Shown here: positions 9,499 to 17,820 of the stretch, in pieces
Layout of the letters: every line of letters begins with the position of its first letter
How positions within the stretch are numbered: the first letter of the stretch is position 1
Origin: Lachnospiraceae bacterium
GTDB lineage: Bacteria > Bacillota > Clostridia > Lachnospirales > Lachnospiraceae
Assembly (NCBI GenBank): GCA_900199595.1
Contig: FZRB01000003.1
Span: forward strand, 1-64,000
Direction: 5' to 3'
Length of the DNA stretch: 64,000 bases
The notes under the pieces: model-generated
What the model was told of the DNA's origin: nothing
The model's input: the letters and a program-made list of their open reading frames with translations, nothing else
Database searches by the model: none
Position numbers and translations under genes: made by a program

Positions 9499-9933
9499 AT
9501 GAGTGGAACCGTGTCGACAATTATCATAGTAATAATATTGGTTGTAATTCTTTTCTTTGCAATCAAGAATTCCATTCCTCATTTCAAAGGTGAAGGTGGA
9601 TGCTGCGGAGGATCCGGAAAAGAGAAGTTAGTAAAACCTGCAAAGCTGGAAAATGTAATAGCCACAAAGGTAGTAAAAATAGAAGGCATGAGGTGTGATC
9701 ATTGTCATCGAAGAGTTCAGAATGCACTTAATTCTATGGATGGAGTGAACGCAAAAGTAAATGGAGATAAGCAGGAGGCAGTGATAAAACTTGGAAAAGA
9801 AATAGCTGATAGTGAGATAGAAAAAACCATTTCAAGTCTGGGCTATAAAGTAGTTTCAATAAATAAATTTTTTGCTTGGGGAATGGTAATCTGTTTTCTA
9901 TTGACAATGATAACAGGATATAAGAGAGTGTAA
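9499..9933 (+). CDS. Small membrane protein: FeoB-associated-like Cys-rich N-terminus plus heavy-metal-associated (HMA) domain
   Basis: The 144-residue protein has an N-terminal membrane helix (about 7-22), a short Cys/Gly segment (GGCCGGSG, 33-40) like FeoB-associated Cys-rich proteins, an HMA fold (about 56-120) and a second hydrophobic helix (about 125-140). The metal motif is GMRCDHC with C66 and C69; this CxxC pair usually binds Cu(I) or similar soft metals in chaperones and P1B ATPases. Neither FeoB nor a P-type ATPase gene is next to it. The arrangement suggests a membrane-anchored metal chaperone. A GGAGG ribosome site lies 8 bases before the start. No own terminator is seen before the next promoter. 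Confidence 0.7.
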   Translation: MSGTVSTIIIVIILVVILFFAIKNSIPHFKGEGGCCGGSGKEKLVKPAKLENVIATKVVKIEGMRCDHCHRRVQNALNSMDGVNAKVNGDKQEAVIKLGKEIADSEIEKTISSLGYKVVSINKFFAWGMVICFLLTMITGYKRV

Positions 9934-9963
9934 ATAATATCCAATTAAAAATCAAAAAATAAG

Positions 9964-10019
9964 TTGACAAGATAACACTGTTATGTATATAATGCAAAAG
10001 AATTACATAACGGTGTTAT
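9964..10019 (+). promoter_or_regulatory. Promoter and two TetR operators of the tetR-ABC cassette
   Basis: TTGACA (9964-9969) and TATAAT (9988-9993) are separated by 18 bases. One palindrome, ATAACACTGTTAT (9972-9984), lies between the boxes. A second, ATAACGGTGTTAT (10007-10019), lies just after the expected transcription start. Both have the form ATAAC-N3-GTTAT. A third copy precedes the ABC gene at 10775. This layout is typical of autorepression by a TetR dimer. Confidence 0.8.
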
Positions 10020-10042
10020 TATTTGTATTGGGTATTTGTGTT

Positions 10043-10708
10043 ATGGAAAATGAGAAGGAAACAAAAAAGAAGCTTCTTAAATGTGCTATGAAGGAGTTTT
10101 CTGAAAAGGGTTATATGAAGGCTTCCCTCAGAAATATATGTAAGGAAGCTGGGGTAACTACCGGTGCACTTTATTTCTTCTTTAAAGATAAGGAAGATTT
10201 GTTCGGTAATCTGGTGGGTGGCCCTCTTAAGAATCTCGAAAAAATATTAGATGAGCATTTTACAGAAGAGATAGCTGTCACAAAGGAAGTGACCAAAGAA
10301 GCAAATGGAATACAAATAAGTGTAGCAGACTTGGCAAAGGCACAGGGTTTTGAAGATGATATGGCAATAGCCAGAATGGTTATTCATTATATGTTTAGAG
10401 AAAAGGAAGCATTTGAACTTCTGATAACAAAGTCTCAGGGCTCTGTTTATGAAACAATGGTTGATCAGGTAGTGGACAAGGTTGAACTGCATTATACCCA
10501 GATGTACATAGCGATGAAAGGGTATAAGTCAAAGAGAGAGCTTAATAAAGAGGATAAGTTTATTATTCATTGGATGTCACATGATCAGATACAGATATTT
10601 ATACATATCTTAAAGCATTGCAAAGATGTAAAGGAAGCAGAAAAGCAGCTGAAGAATATGATGGCTTATATGATCGGTGGCTGGTTCGGAGTTATTAATA
10701 CTAAATAA
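10043..10708 (+). CDS. TetR/AcrR family transcriptional regulator
   Basis: The 221-residue protein has a TetR helix-turn-helix at about residues 10-55 (NICKEAGVTTGALYFFFKDKEDLF) and a ligand-binding region containing LLITKSQGSVYE. That LLxxKSQG motif is shared with the TetR at 57544, so the two are related. The ATG at 10043 is chosen because earlier in-frame starts (9983) overlap the -10 box and would lie upstream of the transcript start. It probably represses itself and the ABC transporter through the ATAAC-N3-GTTAT palindromes. The inducer is unknown; transporter substrates are the usual candidates. Confidence 0.85.
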   Translation: MENEKETKKKLLKCAMKEFSEKGYMKASLRNICKEAGVTTGALYFFFKDKEDLFGNLVGGPLKNLEKILDEHFTEEIAVTKEVTKEANGIQISVADLAKAQGFEDDMAIARMVIHYMFREKEAFELLITKSQGSVYETMVDQVVDKVELHYTQMYIAMKGYKSKRELNKEDKFIIHWMSHDQIQIFIHILKHCKDVKEAEKQLKNMMAYMIGGWFGVINTK

Positions 10709-10735
10709 GGGTGCTCAAAGGGAAGATGAGATTTA

Positions 10736-10762
10736 AGGCTTGGAGAAATCCAAGCCTATAAA
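10736..10762 (+). terminator. Hairpin between tetR and the ABC genes
   Basis: AGGCTTGGA (10736-10744) pairs perfectly with TCCAAGCCT (10749-10757) around a GAAA tetraloop. The tail is A-rich, not T-rich, so termination on the plus strand may be weak. Confidence 0.5.
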
Positions 10763-10773
10763 AAAGTCTGTTG

Positions 10774-10788
10774 CATAACGCCGTTATG
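10774..10788 (+). promoter_or_regulatory. Third TetR operator, upstream of the ABC ATPase
   Basis: CATAACGCCGTTATG is a palindrome with the same ATAAC-N3-GTTAT core as the two operators at 9972 and 10007. It overlaps a TTGCAT -35-like box (10771-10776) with an AT-rich stretch about 17 bases downstream. Confidence 0.75.
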
Positions 10789-10823
10789 TGAACATATATA
10801 CATATATAATTGGAGGAAAGCAG

Positions 10824-11525
10824 ATGTTTGTTGAAGTATCTAATATCAAGAAAAGCTACGGAGAGGGAGGAAGCTACGTTCAGGTATTGAAGGGAGTTTC
10901 TGTGGGAGTAGAAAAAGGAGAGATGTGTGTTATTCAGGGTACATCGGGATCCGGAAAATCAACGCTTCTTAATTGTATAGGTGGTCTTGATGAAGTGGAT
11001 TCAGGTTCTATAAAAATAGACAGAAAAGAAATAGTTGGATTAAAAGGTGAGAAATTGTCAGATTACAGAAGAGATAACCTGGGATTTATATTCCAGTTCT
11101 ATAACCTCATTCCCAATCTTACCATCAGAGAAAACATCCAGGTCTGTGAGTATCTGACCAAGGATGCTCTTGATATGAATGAGCTCCTGGATGTTCTGGG
11201 ACTTACAGAGCATCAGAATAAATTTCCCTCACAGCTTTCAGGTGGACAGCAGCAGAGATGTGCTATAGCCAGAGCACTTATTAAAAATCCTAAGCTGCTT
11301 CTCTGTGATGAACCGACAGGTGCTCTTGATTCAAAAACATCAAGAGATATCCTGATTCTCATGGAACGTATCAATAAGCAGTATGGAACAACTATGCTGA
11401 TAGTAACTCATAATAATTCGATTAAGAACATGGTGGATCATGTTATTTATATCAAGGATGGAGAGGTATCAAAGAATTATCTGAATGAAGTAAAGATACC
11501 GGCTGCAGAATTGGAGGATCTGTAA
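10824..11525 (+). CDS. ABC transporter ATP-binding protein, MacB/LolD-type
   Basis: The 233-residue ATPase carries Walker A GTSGSGKST, Q-loop GFIFQFYNLIP, signature LSGGQQQR, Walker B LLLCDEPTGALD and the switch His in IVTHN. The GALD extension after Walker B is typical of the LolD/MacB group, which powers mechanotransmission or lipoprotein/peptide/antibiotic export, not uptake. The ATG at 10824 has GGAGG at a good distance, and the longer GTG reading at 10788 overlaps the operator. One base separates its stop from the permease start, so the pair is co-translated. It is probably repressed by the TetR at 10043. Confidence 0.92.
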   Translation: MFVEVSNIKKSYGEGGSYVQVLKGVSVGVEKGEMCVIQGTSGSGKSTLLNCIGGLDEVDSGSIKIDRKEIVGLKGEKLSDYRRDNLGFIFQFYNLIPNLTIRENIQVCEYLTKDALDMNELLDVLGLTEHQNKFPSQLSGGQQQRCAIARALIKNPKLLLCDEPTGALDSKTSRDILILMERINKQYGTTMLIVTHNNSIKNMVDHVIYIKDGEVSKNYLNEVKIPAAELEDL

Positions 11526-11526
11526 G

Positions 11527-14259
11527 ATGCAGAGAGTACTAAGAAAAAGAGTTATAAGAGATCTGAAAACGAACTTCTTCAGATACCTTGCTTTAGGCCT
11601 AATGATCGCTATGGGAATCTTTCTTGTTGTTACTATCGTAGGTTCAGGAGAGACACTGACAAGAGGTACTGAAGACATGGCTGAAGAAACCAATCTTGAG
11701 GATGGTGAATTCGAAGTATTTGTTCCACTTTCAGATAAGGACAAAGATGAAATAAAAGCCTTGGGTGTCGAACTGGAGGATCATTTCTTTTATGATTTAC
11801 AGCTGGATAATATGGATAAATGTACCCTTAGAATTTTTAAGGTAAGGAATAAGATAGATAAGATTCATTATATCGATGGAAAAGAGCCGGCTGATAAAAA
11901 GGAAGTAGTTCTTGAGAAAAGATTTTCAGAAGAGCATGATCTTAAGGTTGGTGACAGCATCGAGATGGCAGGAGTGACCTATAAAATATCAGGTATAGGT
12001 GTTGTATCAGATTATGATGGTCCACAGAAGGAGATATCTGATACATCCTGTAATTCGAAAATGTTTGGCCTGGTTTTCCTTACCGAGGAAGCGTATGCAG
12101 ATTTTAAAGCTTCAGGAAAGGCTCAGAAATCAGAGGATTATCTCTATGCATATAAGCTTGACGAAGGTACTACAGATAAGGATCTTAAGGATTATTTGAA
12201 GGATCTTAAGATAGATTCATCAGAGGTTGATGATGAATTGTTCCAGGAATACTGGGAGAGAACAGGTGGTATAGAAGAATATCTGCGAGATGCGGTTAAG
12301 GAATTACGGGATGCCACAAATGATGTGAGAGATGGTGTTAAAGAACTCTCAGATAATAATGATGATATAAATGAGGCCACAGGAGATATATTTGACGCAT
12401 ATCTTGAGGAAACTTCCAGTTCGCTTCAGAATAGCGGATATGATGTTGAACTTACAGAAGATAATTATAAAAAAGAAATAGATAATATTATAGAAGACAG
12501 TGACAGCGCAATAATGAAAATGGCTCTCAAAGATGCTGAGAAGCAGCTTTCTGATCTTCAGGAGTATAAGGATGGTCTTCATGATTATACGGATGGTGTA
12601 GACGAACTGTTCGATGGATTAGACGACATGTCAGACGGCGTGGGTGATCTGGACGATGCAGTTGATGATGCTTTGGAAGAGTTTGATTTTGAACTTTCAA
12701 ATCTTACCATGTTCCTTAAGCAGGAGGATAATCCGAGAATCTTTGCAACCAAGAATGATAAACTGGTTGATATCGAGGTGGGTATCATAGCCGGCGTCAT
12801 CATTTTCATTCTTCTTGCATATGTCATTTCAGTTTTTGTGGTTCACAGCATCGAGAGTGAAAGCAGTATAATCGGAACGCTTTATTCAATGGGAGTAACG
12901 AAGAATGATCTTCTCACACATTATATAACACTTCCGGTTGTAGTTACATTTCTCGCAGGTCTAATCGGAGCTCTGGTAGCGGCAACCGGTATTATGGCGC
13001 CGATGATTGCTGAGAGTTCATATAGCTATTTCTCTATAGCAGAGTTTACCTTCCACGTACCGATGTATCTTTGGATATATTCAGTAGCTGTTCCATCTAT
13101 AATTGCAGTAATCGTAAATGTACTGGTTATCAGAAGCAAGCTGAACAGAACTGCACTTTCACTTATCAGGAATGAAGTGAAGCAGAAGGGTATGAAGAAG
13201 ATAAATCTTAAGGGTATGGATTTTGTATCAGCGTTTAGAATAAGACAGATGCTTCGCGAGATGCGTTCAACGCTTGCCGTTGTCTTTGGTATGTTTCTGT
13301 CTGTTCTGATATTTATGATCGGTGTTAACTGTTACATACTTTGTACCAATATTGCAAAGGATTACGAAAATGATACAAAGTATGAATATATGTATACACT
13401 GAAATATCCTGAAGAAGTACCACCGGAGGATGCAGAACCTGCTTACGCTTATACCTGTAAGAAGAATACAAAGGGATATAATTTTGATGTGATGATACTT
13501 GGTATAGATGACAATAATCCTTACTTCGATGTTGATCCGGGGGACAGCAAGGTAGATGTGGTAGTGTCAAATGCATTTGCTGAAAAGTTTGATCTGAAGG
13601 AGGGAGAGGAGTTTGTTGTTACCGATGAAGACAAAGAACTGAAGTATGCATTTAAAGTAAAAAAGATAACCCAGTATTCAACCGGTTTCTTTATCTTTAT
13701 GGATATTGATGTAATGAGGGATATGATGGGTGAATCATCGGATTATTACAATGTACTCTTCAGTGATAAAAAGCTGGATATAGATCCGGGAAGACTGTAC
13801 TCCACAACATCCAAAGAGGATATAGTCAAGGGCGCATCAGTATTCACTAGCCTTATGATGCCGATGATCTATGTATTATCAATTGCTTCTGCTGCAATCC
13901 TTTTAGTAGTAATGTATCTGATGATGAAGGTTATGATAGACAGAAGCGCATACAATATATCACTTATAAAAGTGTTTGGATATAAGCGTAAAGAGGTAAG
14001 AAAGCTTTATCTTGATGGCAATTTCTACACCATAGCATTGGGAGCGATGGTATGCCTTCCATTATCGAAGGTGCTGATGAATAAGATGTTTCCATATATG
14101 ATACCAAATGTATCCTGCGGTATGAACATAGGAGCCCCATTTATTTTCTATGTGGTTACATATATTGTGATAATAGCACTTTACTTTGTAATAAATACAA
14201 TGCTGGTAAGAAGACTGAATAAGTTTACTCCGGCAGAAGTATTAAAGAACAGAGAATAA
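11527..14259 (+). CDS. FtsX-like ABC transporter permease (910 aa) with large extracytoplasmic coiled-coil domain
   Basis: There is one membrane helix near residues 18-40, then a large outside region with an acidic coiled coil (about 245-400) rich in D-G-x-x-x-L repeats (for example DGVDELFDGLDDMSDGVGDL). FtsX helices follow near 418-440, 470-500 and 512-535, then a helix near 582-605, a second outside domain, and a last FtsX block (about 775-905) ending PAEVLKNRE. Duplicated FtsX halves in one chain are usual for Firmicute permeases of this class. It partners the ATPase at 10824. Its last 200 residues are clearly homologous to the gene fragment at 24690-25301. Confidence 0.9.
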   Translation: MQRVLRKRVIRDLKTNFFRYLALGLMIAMGIFLVVTIVGSGETLTRGTEDMAEETNLEDGEFEVFVPLSDKDKDEIKALGVELEDHFFYDLQLDNMDKCTLRIFKVRNKIDKIHYIDGKEPADKKEVVLEKRFSEEHDLKVGDSIEMAGVTYKISGIGVVSDYDGPQKEISDTSCNSKMFGLVFLTEEAYADFKASGKAQKSEDYLYAYKLDEGTTDKDLKDYLKDLKIDSSEVDDELFQEYWERTGGIEEYLRDAVKELRDATNDVRDGVKELSDNNDDINEATGDIFDAYLEETSSSLQNSGYDVELTEDNYKKEIDNIIEDSDSAIMKMALKDAEKQLSDLQEYKDGLHDYTDGVDELFDGLDDMSDGVGDLDDAVDDALEEFDFELSNLTMFLKQEDNPRIFATKNDKLVDIEVGIIAGVIIFILLAYVISVFVVHSIESESSIIGTLYSMGVTKNDLLTHYITLPVVVTFLAGLIGALVAATGIMAPMIAESSYSYFSIAEFTFHVPMYLWIYSVAVPSIIAVIVNVLVIRSKLNRTALSLIRNEVKQKGMKKINLKGMDFVSAFRIRQMLREMRSTLAVVFGMFLSVLIFMIGVNCYILCTNIAKDYENDTKYEYMYTLKYPEEVPPEDAEPAYAYTCKKNTKGYNFDVMILGIDDNNPYFDVDPGDSKVDVVVSNAFAEKFDLKEGEEFVVTDEDKELKYAFKVKKITQYSTGFFIFMDIDVMRDMMGESSDYYNVLFSDKKLDIDPGRLYSTTSKEDIVKGASVFTSLMMPMIYVLSIASAAILLVVMYLMMKVMIDRSAYNISLIKVFGYKRKEVRKLYLDGNFYTIALGAMVCLPLSKVLMNKMFPYMIPNVSCGMNIGAPFIFYVVTYIVIIALYFVINTMLVRRLNKFTPAEVLKNRE

Positions 14260-14262
14260 AAA

Positions 14263-14328
14263 ATGAAACACGTTTCATTTTTATCTTGACAAAACAACCT
14301 CACATAGTTAAAATGAAACCACATTCAT
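14263..14328 (+). promoter_or_regulatory. Promoter with two TetR-type operators
   Basis: TTGACA (14286-14291) and TAAAAT (14309-14314) are spaced 17 bases. Palindromes ATGAAACACGTTTCAT (14263-14278) and ATGAAACCACATTCAT (14313-14328) flank the -35 box and overlap the -10 box. The first lies only four bases after the permease stop and with its T-run could also serve as that operon's terminator. The TetR encoded just downstream is the likely binder. Confidence 0.75.
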
Positions 14329-14351
14329 TTTAATTGTGTGAGGTTTTTATT

Positions 14352-15017
14352 ATGCCAAAGGTAAGTGAAGAGTATTTTGAAAATAAGAAAAACTTTATTA
14401 TAGATTCCACCTATAATGTATGTCTCAGAAAGCCCGTGGGAATGGTTACTATGGTGGATGTTATAGAAGAGACAGGTCTTTCTCAAGGCGGAATTTACAG
14501 GTTTTATAAAAACCTGGATGAAATACTCAGTGATATGATTACAAGAATGCGGGTGGATTACAATTTTATTGATGCTCTTGAGTCGGTAATTAAAAATTCG
14601 GAGCTCTCATTTGAAGAAATCACATATGCTATATGTGATATTCTTGCGGATGTGATGGAGAAGCATCTGATGGATATTCAGAAGATTAATTTTGATCTTA
14701 CAGTGCTTGCCATCAATGAGCCGGATAGAGCAGCTGCAATTATTAAGGGTACGAAGGGGAGAGGCAACTTCGAATATCTTGCCAGCGTGGTCATGCCCAT
14801 GCTTGTTGAAGCAAGTGGAAAGAATGAGCTGAAGCCTTTAGCAGATCCTGTGGATATTTTAAAGTACATTTCTGCCTCCTATGTGGGAATTGAGATGAAT
14901 TGTATCCTTTCAGCCTGTTATGGAAACGGAGTTATGGATGTAGACGTTAAGCCTAAAGAACTATTTAAAGTGTTGGCGAAGACAATAATATTATTGTTTG
15001 GTGGAAAGATTGATTAG
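14352..15017 (+). CDS. TetR family transcriptional regulator
   Basis: The 221-residue protein has an N-terminal TetR helix-turn-helix (about 12-58, with VIEETGLSQGGIYRFYKNLDEIL) and an all-helical C-terminal ligand domain. The ATG at 14352 is preferred: the earlier TTG at 14334 is close to the promoter and has no ribosome site. It lies 11 bases upstream of an esterase gene, so the two form one operon that is probably autorepressed through the ATGAAAC/GTTTCAT palindromes. The ligand may be the esterase's substrate or product; this is inference. Confidence 0.85.
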   Translation: MPKVSEEYFENKKNFIIDSTYNVCLRKPVGMVTMVDVIEETGLSQGGIYRFYKNLDEILSDMITRMRVDYNFIDALESVIKNSELSFEEITYAICDILADVMEKHLMDIQKINFDLTVLAINEPDRAAAIIKGTKGRGNFEYLASVVMPMLVEASGKNELKPLADPVDILKYISASYVGIEMNCILSACYGNGVMDVDVKPKELFKVLAKTIILLFGGKID

Positions 15018-15028
15018 GGAGAAATGAT

Positions 15029-16153
15029 ATGAAGATAATGAAAATACCTATGCCTACAGGAGAATATGCAGTTGGAACATTTACATATACAGTTAAGGAT
15101 GACAGAGAAGATGTGATGGCTCCCGGTACTATGAGGAGCGTAGCAGCCAGAGTATATTATCCTGTTCTTAAGGAAAGTGTACAGGGACTTAAAAAGACTG
15201 TTGCTCTGTCGGAAAATATGATAAAAGGTTTCAAGAGTGCATTTTTAGTTGCCCCGAATTTTAAGGATAATCCTGAAGCCAACTTATCAGAATGCTATAC
15301 GGATGCTGAGAGGATTCCGGGGAAAAAATTTCCGCTTATCATGTTTAATCATGGATATACTTCCTACAGAGAGGGTAATTCATTTCTCTGTATCGATATG
15401 GCATCTCATGGATATGTTGTGATTTCAGTGGCTCATTCTAGAGAAGGACTTTGCACAGAATTTGATGATGGTTCATATCTGTTTTACGATAAAAGCATTA
15501 CAAAAAAACAGTATCAGCCAATGCTCGGTGGAATCATCACTATGTATAAACTGATGAAAGCCAGGGGAAGTGATGAGGAGCTGGCTCAAAAGTTTGATGA
15601 CGCTCAGAATAAGTATAGTACATTTCTCAGAGACAGACTGCCTGAGTGGGTGAAGGATAACGAAGCTGCTCTTAGATATGCAAAGGAAAATCTCACAGAC
15701 CTGATTGATTTTGAAAAAGGTGTTGGAGTATCAGGTCATTCAATGGGCGGAAATACTGCCTATGCACTTTGTGCGAGAAATGAGGATTTTGTCTGTGGAA
15801 TAAATCTGGATGGAGCATATTTTGGAGACTATACTAATGATATTCAGACAAAACCATTTATGCAGGTAAGCTGTAATGATAATGAATATGTGGTGACAAG
15901 AGTATATACCCGCCATACAAAACCTGTATATAAGGTTCTTTTCAGAGATATGAAGCACATAGGCTTTGCAGATGCCAAGCATATGATACCTATGAAATCT
16001 ATGGTGGGAAAACTGGATCCGGATTTGATGCATGCGAATCTATGTAAATGTCATCTTGAATTTTTTGATGCGTATCTGAAGAGATTAAAAGATACTCCGG
16101 AACTGAATAGTAATGATGTAGTGACAGTGTCAGTGTATGAGCCGGATTTATAA
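15029..16153 (+). CDS. Alpha/beta hydrolase resembling platelet-activating factor acetylhydrolase
   Basis: The 374-residue protein has the PAF-AH/dienelactone-like layout: FPLIMFNHGYTSYREG (oxyanion-hole region, about 101-116), nucleophile S238 in GVSGHSMGG, probable acid D261 in INLDGAYFG and probable catalytic H310 in RDMKHIGF. No signal peptide or membrane helix is seen, so it is cytoplasmic. Likely activity is hydrolysis of a short acyl ester on a lipid or xenobiotic. It is translated from AGGGAG directly after the TetR gene. The stop codon lies inside the terminator stem. Confidence 0.85.
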   Translation: MKIMKIPMPTGEYAVGTFTYTVKDDREDVMAPGTMRSVAARVYYPVLKESVQGLKKTVALSENMIKGFKSAFLVAPNFKDNPEANLSECYTDAERIPGKKFPLIMFNHGYTSYREGNSFLCIDMASHGYVVISVAHSREGLCTEFDDGSYLFYDKSITKKQYQPMLGGIITMYKLMKARGSDEELAQKFDDAQNKYSTFLRDRLPEWVKDNEAALRYAKENLTDLIDFEKGVGVSGHSMGGNTAYALCARNEDFVCGINLDGAYFGDYTNDIQTKPFMQVSCNDNEYVVTRVYTRHTKPVYKVLFRDMKHIGFADAKHMIPMKSMVGKLDPDLMHANLCKCHLEFFDAYLKRLKDTPELNSNDVVTVSVYEPDL

Positions 16154-16168
16154 ATCCGGCTCATTTTC
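16139..16168 (+). terminator. Rho-independent terminator overlapping the esterase stop codon
   Basis: GAGCCGGATTTA pairs perfectly with TAAATCCGGCTC, followed by ATTTTC. The TAA stop (16151-16153) is in the stem. Confidence 0.8.
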
Positions 16169-16181
16169 GATAAAAATAATA

Positions 16182-16229
16182 TTGACAAATCAATTCTTTT
16201 ATTTTAATATATGAACAGATGTTCATATA
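16182..16229 (+). promoter_or_regulatory. Promoter and palindromic operator of the methyltransferase-transglutaminase gene
   Basis: TTGACA (16182-16187), a 17-base spacer and TAATAT (16205-16210) form a good promoter. A perfect inverted repeat, ATATGAAC (16209-16216) and GTTCATAT (16221-16228) around AGAT, overlaps the -10 box and start point. It matches neither operator of the two neighbouring TetR genes, so its regulator may be encoded elsewhere. Confidence 0.75.
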
Positions 16230-16250
16230 ACGATATAAGGAGATTTTGTT

Positions 16251-17648
16251 ATGGCAAGTAAAAATATGAGTACAAAACTATATAAAAGTATATCAAAGGT
16301 TTATGATGCACTGGACAGAATGTATTTTACTTCCGGAGGCAGGAATCCGAGAGAGCTAATCGGAGAAATGATACAGAAGGACAAGGCAAAGGTTCTTGAT
16401 ATGTGCTGCGGTACATTTGCAAATGGATATGTTGTAGCCTGTAATAAGCCGGATGCTATGGTTGTGGGACTAGACAGATCTAAGCCCATGCTTAGGAAAG
16501 CTAAGCAGAAGGTGGAAGATAAAGGACTTAAGAATGTGAAACTCATATGCAGGGATGCAACTAATACCGGAATTAAGAGCAATACATTTGACTATATTAT
16601 AATCGGACTTGTGCTCCATGAGTGTAATCCTGATCTGTGGAAGGCAATCCTTTCTGAAGTAAAGAGACTTCTTAAGGATGATGGAAAGCTGATAATTCTT
16701 GATTGGGATATTCAGGAGAGTGTAAGAGGAAAAGTAAAGTTTTCGCCACTATACGTATGTGAGTGTCTGGTTACACCAAAGTATTTCAAAGAGTATTATT
16801 ACTGCGATAAGAGAATATTCTTTGCAGATTATGGATTTGAGCTGGAGCGTATGGAAAGATGTGATGTAACATTTGTTGCATCATTCAAAAAGAAAACTAT
16901 GGAGAGTGAGAAAAAGAACATGAACAATTCGAAAGAAAAACATTCAGAAGAAAGATATTTAGAAGAAACACAGATGGTTAATTATAGAGCTGACAGCATT
17001 CAAAAGCTGGTTGAAAAGCATGGATGGAAAGATCTGGGCGAGTATGACAGAATCGGAGCAGTATATGATTTTGTAAGAAATGATATACTTTTTGGGTACA
17101 ATGCTTCAGATCTTCTCAGTGCCGAGGAAGTGTTGAGGGATGGCTACGGTCAATGTAATACGAAGAGTACATTACTTATGGCCCTTCTTAGAGCAGTAGA
17201 TGTACCATGCAGATTACATGGTTCAGAAGTAAGCAAGTATTTTCAGGAAGGTGCCACCTCAGGGCTGATAGCAAAACTTGCGCCTGAAACAATTGCTCAT
17301 ACCTGGGTAGAGGTATTATTTAAGGGACAGTGGATAGCGCTGGAAGGTGTTATAACAGATGAAGCATATGTTCAGGGAGTAAAGAGCAGGTGCCCGGATG
17401 AAAACTGGGATTATAAAGGCTATGCTATATCCGTACCGAGTTTAAATGATCTTAATCTCGACTGGAATGGTGCTGATCTTTTTGTTCAGAATACTTCAGT
17501 AGTAAAAGACTATGGCGTTTATGAAAGTCCTGATGGCTTCTTTAATGAACATAAGCAGACCTGGAGTAAGCTTAAGGACTTTGCATATATTCATTACGGC
17601 AGAAAAGTAATGAATAAAAATGTTGCAAGGATAAGACAGGCGGTTTAG
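16251..17648 (+). CDS. Fusion of a class I SAM methyltransferase and a transglutaminase-like domain
   Basis: Residues about 45-215 form a Rossmann methyltransferase: AKVLDMCCGTFANGY is the SAM motif I, VVGLDRSKPM motif II, and FDYIIIGLVLHE the motif IV region. After a charged linker (about 215-240) comes a transglutaminase-like domain with catalytic C302 in GYGQCNTKSTLL and H350 in IAHTWVEV. The third residue, normally Asp, is Glu (E365 in WIALEGV). Bacterial transglutaminase-like proteins of this type are often peptidases or amidases. There is no signal peptide, so both activities are cytoplasmic. An AAGGAG ribosome site precedes the start. A 55-codon ORF follows four bases after the stop. 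Confidence 0.8.
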   Translation: MASKNMSTKLYKSISKVYDALDRMYFTSGGRNPRELIGEMIQKDKAKVLDMCCGTFANGYVVACNKPDAMVVGLDRSKPMLRKAKQKVEDKGLKNVKLICRDATNTGIKSNTFDYIIIGLVLHECNPDLWKAILSEVKRLLKDDGKLIILDWDIQESVRGKVKFSPLYVCECLVTPKYFKEYYYCDKRIFFADYGFELERMERCDVTFVASFKKKTMESEKKNMNNSKEKHSEERYLEETQMVNYRADSIQKLVEKHGWKDLGEYDRIGAVYDFVRNDILFGYNASDLLSAEEVLRDGYGQCNTKSTLLMALLRAVDVPCRLHGSEVSKYFQEGATSGLIAKLAPETIAHTWVEVLFKGQWIALEGVITDEAYVQGVKSRCPDENWDYKGYAISVPSLNDLNLDWNGADLFVQNTSVVKDYGVYESPDGFFNEHKQTWSKLKDFAYIHYGRKVMNKNVARIRQAV

Positions 17649-17652
17649 TATA

Positions 17653-17820
17653 ATGCAAATCTTGCCGTATGTGCCAAACATAGGTTCCCTTGAATCATAT
17701 TATCGGAAAACACCCGAGGGAATTGCTGAACTGATTGAAAATGGAGTAAATCTCCTTCAGGCAACAGAAGCATATATGAAGGAGAAGGATCTTAAAAATA
17801 TTAGACCAGGTAAGTTCTGA
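17653..17820 (+). CDS. Small ORF of 55 codons, unknown function
   Basis: ATG at 17653 begins four bases after the stop of the fusion gene and runs to TGA at 17820. The product starts MQILPYVPNIGSLESYYRK and ends with a charged helix-like stretch ending IRPGKF. It has no signal peptide or recognisable motif. The close spacing suggests translational coupling with the fusion protein, but no separate ribosome site is visible. It could also be the remnant of a longer gene. Confidence 0.4.
   Translation: MQILPYVPNIGSLESYYRKTPEGIAELIENGVNLLQATEAYMKEKDLKNIRPGKF

Noticed and set aside
9983-10042. Longer start for the TetR at 10043
   Set aside because: The upstream ATG overlaps the -10 box and lies before the expected transcription start.
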